A stretch of DNA of 64,000 nt from Marisa cornuarietis (Eukaryota > Mollusca > Gastropoda > Architaenioglossa > Ampullariidae): NCBI GenBank assembly GCA_004794655.1, contig SMMW01000554.1, positions 11,239,501 to 11,303,500 on the forward strand, written 5' to 3'. The stretch's first letter is position 1. Each line of letters starts with the position of its first letter. Positions 40,101 through 52,100 of the stretch are shown in pieces. The position numbers and the translations under genes were made by a program. Under the pieces are notes generated by a model, which saw only the letters and a program-made list of their open reading frames with translations, made no database searches and had not been told where the DNA came from.

Positions 40101-43100
40101 CATAATTTACTTTATTACAAAATGTGGTTTTATTACACGATAGAAGTAATAATACCAAAAGTATATGATAAAAAGGTGAAACTACTTGAAGCACAGAATA
40201 ATAATACTAAATCATTATAAACTGTACACTAATGTTTTACTAATGAGAAAAAGCAGGCCCTAATGCACTCTTCCAAAAAAAAAAAAGACCAAAAATTGCA
40301 TGCACTTATATTAAAACAATACACGATCACATACATAAATTAATATATTTGTGTTTACTAGAGCATTAAGAGTAGTTGGAAAAACTGACTTTTCTGCAGG
40401 TGAAACGTTCACTTTTTAATTTTTGTGCCATGGCATCCAAGAACATCTGAAAACAAAAAGAAAACAGGAAAACCATTGTTTATATCTGTTTATAACAAGT
40501 CTGCATGGCTACTCCTCCAGTTATATTTTTCTTCTGTCAGATGACCCTTTTTTCTAAACACTCTGCCTACAAAATGTGTATGGGAGAGGAAAGCAAGAAT
40601 GGCAGAGATATCAATGATATACAACACCCTTTAATCAATACAAGACAGTACTTTCCTCTTCCATTTGTCTATTTTTCAGAACAGAGATTTCACTGCAACC
40701 CTGTCCTGACCATGAGCTGCACATCTTGTCTGTATTTACCTTGTGTATGAGTAGGTGTGTCTGTTGTAGAAGTGAGCATGTCTGTTACATGCAACTATCG
40801 GTACATGGTGTTGGTGATTCCTTTTATGCGGATAGATCTATCTATCACTTCTGTAAAGCGCTCTGAGCAAATCATTGGAAAAGTGCCATTACATTTTTTT
40901 AAAGTATCATTATTTTAATCTAATATCAATAGATTTTGAAGTCAACTTCATCAGTCAGCATTTACATTGACAGACAAGATAGATGTAACATTTTCTTACC
41001 TTGTAGGCCTACTTGTTTTTTATTCATTAGAACAAAATGCCACAAGAACACACTAGGTTACTCCAAAATATTTTAATCAATGGTAATTTTGGTTATTGTA
41101 ATTGATCACCCATCAGCTTCCAATTAAATTTTTAAGACCCAATTAAACAAAAATTTCACGATGGACAGCTTATTTGATATTTAAATATATCTCTGAAAAC
41201 ATTAAACTATGCTGAAAAAGATGCTGAAATGATACTCACTTCATCTGTCACTTTTCCAACACTTAGGCAGGCTTCATCAAGAATAGCAAGCACTCCCCTA
41301 TGAGACACTTCCACAAGATCACAAATCACTTTATTGTTGAAGTAGTCCACCTGTGTGCAAAGACAGGACAGGTCACTCATCAAACATTCTCAAAACCAAC
41401 AAGCAAATGCATGTATTAAAAGAAATTACAAAAGTTTTTTTTTTAAAGTTGCCATTAAAAAAAAGGATGTCTTAAAAGTGAAAAACAGAATGGACTGCTA
41501 ACAGGCAAACTTACTGCATTAACTTCTAGAATAAGCTTTTTTTCTAAAAAGAAAATAATAAGATAAACTAAGGAACAAACTTAAGGGAACTACACTGTTG
41601 ACATTAAGAATGGTTGGGGAGTCTATTCTTAACTTGCCATGCTTCCAAATGTTGGCCTTCAATACCTGATAGCTTACCACTTCAGAAGAGGCTAAGCTTT
41701 CTTTTGGTAGACTGTCAGCAGTCAATTCTACATAAGCGTTTTGTGCATTCGTCAAATCTCTCTCTCTCTCTCTGGCTTTCTCACTCACACACACACAATG
41801 AGACAGAAATGGAGTAAATGGTTCCCATGTCCTCAACGACTAACAGCCTCCTTAAAGACATCAGGATTTCTTATTGAAGATACATTAATATTTTAAAGAG
41901 AAACTGTAGAGAAGATTATTTTATTTTCATCTTTACATATGAAAATGGATTAACAAAAAAATGAGAAAAAATATTATCGAAACAGAAAAGAATAAAACAC
42001 AAACAGAAAGAAAGACTGGCACAAAATGTACAGAAATTACTCACATGTTGCCACTCAATGCCTTCCTTCATATACTCTTCCTGCTCTTGTTTCAAGACTA
42101 ACTCAATAAACAGCTGTTGTAGTTTTTCATTGCAGTAATTGATGCAGAACTGCTCAAAACTGGAAGACATACCGAAAGAGACAGAAATAATTCTACACAC
42201 CTTATTGTGGTGGTCATCAAAGGTCAGCATCTGACACTTACTGCTCAATTTTCAGGTGTAAATAGCAGACCTAAATTTCCCTAATAACATTGTGCTTTAA
42301 TTCTTTCTTAGGGTTTTTTTTTTTGAGGGGCGGAGGGGGTCATTAATACAATAAATTGAGGCATCAGAAAAGGGAATGTACATTATTTCCAACATAATAC
42401 TGTTTTAGTGTGCAGCTTAACCATGAATCATAGGAAATTGTACCTGATAATACATCGTTTCCCACTTAAAACATGCTGCACCAATTGCATTTAGGCCAAA
42501 CCAAATTCTTCACCGCCATGATGTTAAATGACAGAATAACTTAAACAGTCACACAATGCTTTATTATAAGGATTATCTTCAAATACAAACACAAAAATTA
42601 TCAAAACTACTACAACAGTCAAGTATGCTTCTCTCCCATAGGCCTGAAAATTTTTTTTTTTAAAGTTTTGCTTCTACTCAGCATGCTTCCTTTATAGAAA
42701 GTTTGATGTGACTAGACATGAGCTAATAGAATGAAGTAAAGATGACAGAAGACATGCTTACAATAAAAAGACTTTATGAGCGCACTTCTAAAAAGTCTGT
42801 CATTAGGAAAGTCTTATAAAGGTCAATGCATTTTTTCAAACAACTAGGTTTGGTTCATGACAAAATTCAAACTTTCTTTATGAAAGTCTGTTTAGTCTTG
42901 AAGTGCAATCTTTACTTATTTGTTTCAATTGCATTAAATTGTAATATATATATATCACTGTACAAAAACCAAGTTAAGGGAAGAAACCTTTGGTCTCTTT
43001 AAGGATTGTTTCTGCATGAATTATTCCCCTTCAACTAAATTAGGCAATAATCAGGTGGGGGGTTTTCATTTAACACTGTGTTGGGGACTGCTATTGAGTG

Positions 43101-46100
43101 TTTATTTGCACACAAGTTTATACTACTAAAAATATAGCTTTTAATTCTAGGTATATTTCTATTGAGATATTGATACATTCCATTTGGATTTAATGATTAT
43201 TTTTTGTATTCTTGCCTTGTGACAGAATATCGTGTGTCCTAATTAGCGTTTCACTTACATTTACTACAAGAAAAAAAAATTCATGTTGACTGCAGTATTT
43301 AGAAGAAATGCTTCTTAAAATATTGTGAATTATTGTTCCTTTTACTGTGGATTACGGGCATTTGTGTTTGAACACAATCATCTTACTGCATTGAATGAAT
43401 GAGTACTTGACAATCAGGATTTCGTTCTTACCCAATGTAAGTAGTTTGTGGTTTCCGATCAATGAGGATGTTTATATCACCAAGCTTAGTTCTACAGGAT
43501 TCAAACAGGTCTGACCACACTGAAAATGCAGATCTTCTAAGGACCTAGGAACCTGTTTTAAGGACCATTTTATTTTCTTGGAAATTGTATGATTGTAATG
43601 ATTGTCATGTGTTACAAAATTCTTTATAACATATCAAAGCTTTGATCACCTTCATCACCAACTGTACTACAACACACTTGCTGGTCTGTCCACATGATTA
43701 AGTTCTATATTTAACTGACATGACCTATCCTAGATCTTCATAGGTCTATTTTCGATGAGGTTTTGAACAGTGGAGCACAAAAAGAATAATTTAATATGTT
43801 AAGCACAAAAAGCAGTAATAAGCACCCCTTTTAGATATAGTCCTGACCATTTGTAAAGTCCCAATCACTAAAAGTAAGTACTTTTATGGCCTTATTTTGC
43901 TGCCCCCAAATCTACAAACTTATAAACACCTATAAGGATCATTTGCACCCAGTTAAACCAAATGAGCATTTAAAAATTTTATGGCAACACTACTGTCACT
44001 TACCTGTTGTTGTCAAAAATTTCAAAGCCATAAATATCAAGGACTCCTATGACGGTGTTTTTGCCTGTATAGCGCACACCACTGTGTTTTGGATCAATCA
44101 ACTCATTGATACGGCCAACAATCCATGTAAACATACGATTGTAAATAGCCTGCAAAGGAATTGGTCAAAGCCTGAATGTTCAATCTAAGCTGTCTGAAAA
44201 CTGTTTACTCCTGAATTATACCGTTTGATCACATAGCTTACACTTTCCTGAATCACTTCAACATTTCATTTCATAAAAGCACACGAAAAACATGTTTGAT
44301 GATATATGTTCAATCTTGCAGATCTTAAAACTACACTGCTCTTTTATGGATTTTGTTGACAGAGATTAAGGTGCTTTAAGAGTTTATTTCATAAAATCAT
44401 TATAAGAACACACTTCACAAAATCAGACAACAAAGAAAGAAACTAAAGATCTTACCTTAGCAAAGGCATCCCGTGCATATAAAGCTTCAGAGACATTAAG
44501 CCCTTTCTCAACTACCTGCCCTCCTGCAGCAATCACACGTGACAGAAGTGTACGTTCTAGCGAATCTGTCTCTACACACAGGAGCCGAGCAAGGGCAACC
44601 AGATCTTTTCGGTTGGTCATCTGGGCATGATCTTGGTCAGCAGAGGGTTCAAACCCAATGTTGCCCTGATTAAAAGGAGTCGAGACTTTCAAAACTAGAG
44701 TCATAAGTGGTACTTGCTTTTTTGACTTTTAGATTTATAAATGGAATAATGTATAACCTGCATTGCAACATGGCAAGTCAAAGACCCCAAAATAGTGTTT
44801 TCTTCAAATTGCCACTGCAGTCAGGTACAATTTTCTTTTTAATACATTATTCATAAAAATTGCTCAGAAGGCAAAGAAAAGGTCGTAAAGTCAAAATTCT
44901 TTAAAAACAAGAGTGCTTAAAACATTTTACCTTTGGCATGAAAGCACCACAGAGAGATGAAGTATGGAAAATCAGAATTGTCAACAGAAAAACAAATTTG
45001 CTTTTAATAAGCATACCAACCAGATGCAGCACTGCAGCAATAACATTCCAAAGAGTCTCAATGTCCTTAGGGTCAAAGCCAGAGTTTTTCAATGCAGCTA
45101 CCACAGATTTGTAGTCTCCTCTGTCATCAATCATGGCAGCCTGATAGGAAGAAAGTGTTTAAATATTTAAATTATTTTTAAATACTGAGATTTTGACATA
45201 GTATTTTGTTATAATCTGTGAATTTTTAAGATAAAAAACAAATGAAGATATGGCTAAATACTACTCTTCTCAAAACCTTTAACAAATTTGTAACTACATT
45301 TTGATAAAGAAAAATAGAGAATCAAACAATATAACAATAAAATAAGAGTGACTTTTTGAAATGTAAATTATTGTACACATATGTTGTTAGGACTTTCACT
45401 ACACCACCATGCATTCTCAGTAAAACACAATTTGGTTTTTTTTAATTGTATGAGTCACAGCACATGCACTAGAAATGCATTTCATCTTAGAACTCCTCAA
45501 ACCAATCCTAGGCACTTGAATTAATCACATTTCAAAGTGGGTTTAAAAGAAGAAATACGAACTACAATATACACATGATGCTCTAAGGGCCCTTCGCTTT
45601 AGGGTAAAATAATCATTTTGCTATTTACAATTATCTGCACAAGCTGTATCATTTGCCTTCTGGTTACATGAAACATCACTTGTTTCATCTGTGTTAAAAC
45701 CATGCACACAAAGGGAAACACATAAATATGCACGCACGCGCATCCACGCACGCACATGCACAAGAATGTGCACAAATCTACTTAGTTACAGTAAGGATAA
45801 GCTGTAAGAACCACGTCATCTCAAAATTGTTTTTAAAACCTCCTTCACTTCTAACATACTTAAATTGTCCTTAAAGTAAATGTGTGTGCATGCATCTGCA
45901 AAAACACACACACAGAGCAAGAAGACAGTGTCATGCAGATTATGCATCGTAGTAGCACCAACAACAAAAACTGAACTATCTTCAGATATGTTTCAACGTG
46001 CAGCAAAAGACAACAATTGCCAAGGTCACCTCGTCTGATTGCAGCTGTAACTGTGACTTCTGAAATGGTTAAGAAAAACCCAGACAACAAAATAAACAGT

Positions 46101-49100
46101 TATAAACAAAGCGGATTTCTTCCTTCTTGTCAGCATAAAAAAAGCTACAGAGGTTTGGTATCAACAAATGATTTTTTTTACAATGCATTCTGAATAGACA
46201 GTCCTGCAGACTATGCTTTTCAGGTGTAAACTTTAGAGGAATTGCAACGTCGTGGGTGAATTTGCCAGGCTTGCACGCGTACCTGGCAAATTTGCCAGGG
46301 GCTTTTTCCTGATTGTTTTACATTTTAAAATGTGTTGTTTCGGATAAAAAATTAATGAATTTGATAGTTGATTCATTTTGCTATCGAGTGATCTTTTTAT
46401 GACGTAATTTTCACGTTTGACAGTAATTTTCTGCGTTTTCCCATGATACCTGTCCTTCTGTTTGGAAAATGTCTAGCAAATTCCCAGTATTGAAATTTTG
46501 ACCGACAGCTTTGAAAATTTATATTTATCAACCTACAGTAAAAACAACCATCTGTAATACACCCTTTTAAAGAGCATTTTTAAAACATTCACTTGGTATA
46601 AATTTTAAGCTACAAAGGTTTTTTCTTCGAGCACTAAAATCAAATGAACTGTACGCGTTTTAGAACTCTTGAACATCAGTTTCAGAAATTAACAAAAAAT
46701 TATTTACACAATATATACAGACAAAGTACCAAGCAATCATATGTTTTATTAGAATATACATTAGAATTTAAATATTACTTACTATTTTCTTCTCCTTTGC
46801 AGTTGTTGAAGTACAAATCCATGTCAAATTGAGTGACCGGCAACGTACTTCGATAGTTCAAAATGGTGCTGAACAGATAAACATTCTTCTCTTTGTTACA
46901 AAACGAAAATTTTTGATTGGCTGAACCAGTTCAAGGGAAGGAATCATGGTGGAACATTTTCTAAAGGTTTCAGTAGTTTCCTCCCTTAAGTATTTATTCA
47001 TAGACACACCCAAACCATGTTGTCTTTAACAAATATCACTCTGTTTATGTTGTCTGATGTCCTAAAACAACTTTAAAAAGTGGTGCAACCTGCTACCAGC
47101 CTAGCATCTTCTGTGTAGTACCTGACATTATAATATTTATAACATCTAAAATATCCTTGGGTAGGGTTATTTCTTTTTTAAAATGCATTTGTAATAAGAA
47201 TAATAATTAACATGATTTATATAGCGCATGATCATATTCACGAAGGACCATGGTCTCAAGGCTTGAGAAAAGAACAAGACATGGACAGCATATGAAGGAT
47301 GGAATGATAAACCACCATGCAAACAAGTAATAAAAGACAAACACAGAAGACCCAAAGAGGAACCAGGGAACAAACAAGGATGGAGAATGTCATGAATCTG
47401 CAGTGTAAGACAAGCAGGCAGACTAGGCAACAGACAAAAAAAGTGAAAGAAAGGGTTAGAGGCTGGACTAAGCACATTATGTGATTTGTTGGCAGGAGTA
47501 ATGCTCATGGAGCAGATGTGTTTTTAGTGCTTGTTTAAGGGATTCGATGGTGGGTAGGTGGCGGATATGGATGAGCTGCTTTGTTTATATGTAAGAAGGG
47601 TAGATGAAGTTCTAATCGTAACACCACTATTTGCTTAAAAGAACTCATTACTGCATGATGATGTTTAGAGATACAATGATATCACCATCACCATGTATAT
47701 GATGAACATTAATTTGAAGAATATACCCCCCCCCCCAATGAAAGCTCTTAATGCAGTGCAGAAGAAAGACAAAGAACACAAAGCCATGTAAAAGATCAAT
47801 GCAAACATGAATAGGTCAATGAAAAACAAATATCAATGCATTAAGACAGGAGCATATAGGACAAACAGAGAAAAAAAAGTTTGACTGCTTCTATTATTAA
47901 TTATATTGAACTAAAGAGGTGTATTGTAAACCAAACCAGAATGCATTTAAAGATGAAATGAAACAAAGTGACATGGACAAGAAAGTGCAAAAATAGTGAC
48001 TAAAAGAAAGAAAAATAATGCACCCCAAACATTTAAGTTTTATGCTGATTATGTTGTTACAGGATTCAGTGAGGCAAGCATTACAATGCTAAGGCAACCT
48101 CAGCATAATACTGAATGAATCACATACCAGCAACAAATCTATTCCATGAAAAAAAAAGCAGTGTAACAAGCTCCAGTTTTATACTTAAGGAGAAATCATC
48201 ATCCCTTGAATAAACTAGACAAATAATAAAAAAATAAACAAATAAATAAAATAAACAATTTAAGAAAGACCAAGCAAGCATTAAATGTGGAATAATTACC
48301 TTTGGATCCCCACCCTGGTTCACATAGTGATAAAGGGTAGTATCTCGTGTTAATCCCATCTGTGAAAGTCGATCCTCAGGAGCACCCATCAAAAGCTGTA
48401 CAAAAAAAGTATGGACTTCAAGTAATTCTCCTTTTAGTGTTAAATGTATCCTAGATTATCCAGAAACAAGGCTTAGTGATAACAAACATGATGATAATTA
48501 CTGATGATTGATGGATGATGATATGTTAACAGAATTTCTGACTGAAATGATTGACACCGCTTACTCACCTGATAAAATGAATGGAAATTCCTTTCTCCTG
48601 CTTGCTGAAATACCACTCGACTCTGAAAAACAGAATCACACATCTCTACACTAATACGTGAAAAATGTTTATATTTCTTATTTATTATAATTTTCAGGCA
48701 CTATCAGTGATGCCAGATAGTTTTGCAGTTACTATTAAAGTGTACTTCACATAAGTTAAAGAAAATCAAGCTACCCCACCTTCTCAAGCAAGTAGTTGTT
48801 AATATGACCCCCGATGGGGTCTCCTTTGAAGTCAAAATTGATGTCCATGTATTTGCCAAAGCGACTAGAGTTGTCATTGCGATTGGTCTTCGCATTACCA
48901 AATGCCTCCAAGATAACATTGGTTAATATAAGCACATCTTTCACCCTAAAACAAAAGTCAATACACAGACAAATAAATCTCCACTTTTAGGGGTTCACAT
49001 AAGCATTTGTCAGCGTATTATTACAAAAGCAACATAACTGTTCATAGAAAGTACTTTATGTGCTACATAATCTCAACATTAGAGTGACCTGCCCCCAGTA

Positions 49101-52100
49101 CCTGTACACTTAGCTTTTTACAACAGACACAAACAAATGCCACTTTGCATTATCATATTAAGCATTGTGAAACCATGAACGTTGATCTACTGGACTGCTA
49201 GCAGACGATTTTTTTCAATTAAGTCAGAGAGCCGAGAGAACGAGGCTCGGAAAAAAATCAGCTTCCGGTAGCCAACGACGACAACAATGGCAGCAGTCAA
49301 GGAATATAAACAGCCAGGAAGTGGTAACTCCTGCAGCATGGAAGGATGCCACTGTGCAGGTTACAAATGTTTTGGTGTAAGTTTTTTTCGCCTTTCGCGG
49401 ACAGGTATATCAAAAGAGCAAGACGAGTGGCGAGCGGCTCTCATTCATGCTATAGGCCAGACGATTCAGTCCGATTTCCGTTTCCGGAGACGCAGCACGA
49501 CGATGGAATCTATTATCGTCGTGCTGCGTCTCCGGAAACGGAAATTGGATTGAATCCCGCTAGCCGAGACTAGCGGTTCAGAACTTCGCAAGAGGCTAAG
49601 CGTTGGTCTCGGCATTTCGTCAGCAGTCCAGTAGATCAACGTTCATGGTGAAACTATATCCTGCCTTTGTAAGAAATCCCATCAGCCCAGAAAAAACCTG
49701 TTTTTGTTTAACATGTTAACCAGTTATTTGTAACTATAACCAGTATATTCACAACTTGAATACTTTCATCTGCCAATGCATCAGAGATTTAGCAGTAAAA
49801 TAACTGCTAAAATGAGCATCAAAAACATTATATTAAAAATGTACCCACATAATTTTTAATCGTTTAAATAAAGAAATAAAAATACACACTACTACCAGTA
49901 CTAGCACTAATGATTCTTTCTTAAAGTTAATCAATTTACCTATGTTTTTGAAAGTAAAACTATTATGCTCTAAAATAAAATTGACAAAAAGGATAAAAAT
50001 ATTAAAGCTATGCAGAAATTGTAGGTTCATTTACAATACATGATGTGACTAAAAATGTAGTGTTAAAACCTCATAAATTTTAACTCCAACACCTTAGTCT
50101 TTGCCAAATGCTGGAGTCATACCTTTCCACTTCACGTTGTCCACCGACATTTGTTACTGCAGCAATGTAGCGCATGATGATTTTTGAAGCTTCTGTTTTA
50201 CCAGATCCACTTTCTCCTAAAATGGAAATATATCAAGCATAATTTTCTTTTTTTTTTCTACGCACTGTGTAGAAGCACAGTCATCAGGAATGTAAATGAA
50301 AAGACTTATTCGTCAAGACTACAACTAATGGCAGTGCTGGACCACTTGTAAATTAATACACCGAGGCATTTGTGACATTACATTTCTTTGTACACAGTTC
50401 CATGCATAGGCTTGTAATTCTGTATCTTTATTTACTGATATTTTGGGGATATATGAGCTAAACACTATAAATCTGAAAATGTTTTGCACTCTTATAGTTT
50501 TAGACTTTTAAATTATACATATGCAGCTCTACTTTTATCATACAATAACACACTTGTGTTACCTGAGATAACAATGCATGTGTCCTTTGACTGCCGTTTC
50601 ATTGTTTTATATGCAGAGTCTGCAAGTGCGAAGATATGAGGTGGTCGTTCATAAATTTCTCGACCCCGATACTGGTCCACATAGTTCTTTCCATAAAGAT
50701 CCACCTGTCTGTATGGATTCACTGACACAACCACCTCACCAATATATGTGTATATTCTACCTTTTTCAAATCTGAAAAAGACAGTTGCAAATGGAAATAT
50801 AATAAATCATAAATGTATGTATTTGATTTATTTAAGTATTCATTTTTATACTTTTTGTGTGCATTTACAATTTCATAATCAAATGCATGTGTTTCTCTCA
50901 AGACTCTTCACATATAATAAGGAGGAACTTATAGCAATTACACAGCAACTACCATTGCTGTCCTAGTTCATGTTTGGTGTGCAATACACTATAGCAGTGG
51001 TTCTCAAAATATTTCGGACCTCGGACCACTTTACTCAAGTAAAAAATACGACGGACACCAAGGCCTAAAATCACTCTGTACCGTGAATTTCAAATTTAAA
51101 TTGCCACATTTGTTTCATTACAATTCAAAACTAAATGTTTTGTGACAGTGCTATAGTAATAAATTGACATAAAATTACATACCTCATTTTTTATAATTAA
51201 CTCTCTTGGTTTGAAAGGCCACGATCGTGGCTTTGCCGGGTAGCACGGGCAAGGCGATTTTCATTACTTTTTATTGCAAAGTTCAACTTTTCTCTTTTCC
51301 AAAAATGTCTAGGTTTCTTGGTCTAATGTTTATCTCAGAGCAGCAATAATAAAAAAACAAACTTCACCCACTGTTGTCTTCGCAGTCTTCAGTTATAAGC
51401 CAGTCATTGTAATGTTCATTTTTATCTTGAACCAAGAGGGTTAAAATGTTAATGCAATGAATGCAGTTGCTTCTGATGAGCTATTGAGGTGATAATATCT
51501 GGATCAATGTTGGAGAGTTTCAATCTCATGTCAGATTCCACGTTCAACCGGCTTCTCTTATTCGATTTTAGTCCCACAAATGTTGAAAATCCAACCTCGC
51601 AACAGTAAGTTGTTGAAAATGGCAGGAGATGCTTCACAACCAAAATTTCACAGCATAAAACACATTGCGGGCTAGGGCACTTCTTTATCACCCTTCCAAA
51701 AAATCCCATGCTCAAATAATCAGTGCTATGTTTTCTTTTAACTTGTTTTTGGTTGTTTTCTATGCTGGAATGACGCCACTTGTTGTGTGTACCACTATTG
51801 TTCTTCACAGCTTGCTTGACGCTTTCTTTGTTGCTATTATCTTGAGCAGAAGATGAAAATATCACGTCAGGTGCGTCTTCCACTTCCACATAATAACCCT
51901 CCGGCTTGAAAATACTGAGAAAGAATACTTGGAAAGCACGCACATTTGGAAAGTGGTCATCCTTTCTTACTGAAGCAGAGCTGTCTTTGCCAGCCTGGTC
52001 CCCTTTCATGTTTGACCGATTCTGGGAAGCTGGCACATACTAAAAATCTTCAACAGAGCCGTCCTAATCAGGTAGGCATGTCACGCATCACTGGTCAAGA

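Larger units (their letters stand above)
49174..49647 (+). mobile_element. P-element-like MITE with THAP fragment, in Myo1D intron 3
   Basis: A 474-bp element with a perfect 26-bp terminal inverted repeat starting CATGAACGTTGATCTACTGG, flanked by a 7-bp duplication GTGAAAC (49167-49173 and 49648-49654). The CATGA terminus and long TIR recall P elements (31-bp TIR, 8-bp duplication in Drosophila P). A THAP half-domain inside supports this. It contains a 92-nt hairpin at 49464-49555. Confidence 0.75.

Noticed and set aside
41519..41836. 105-codon minus-strand frame within the myosin locus
   Set aside because: It lies in intron 10, includes a CT/CA microsatellite and has no family match; the true exons are on either side.
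43886..44188. 100-codon plus-strand frame
   Set aside because: It is the antisense shadow of Myo1D exon 9.
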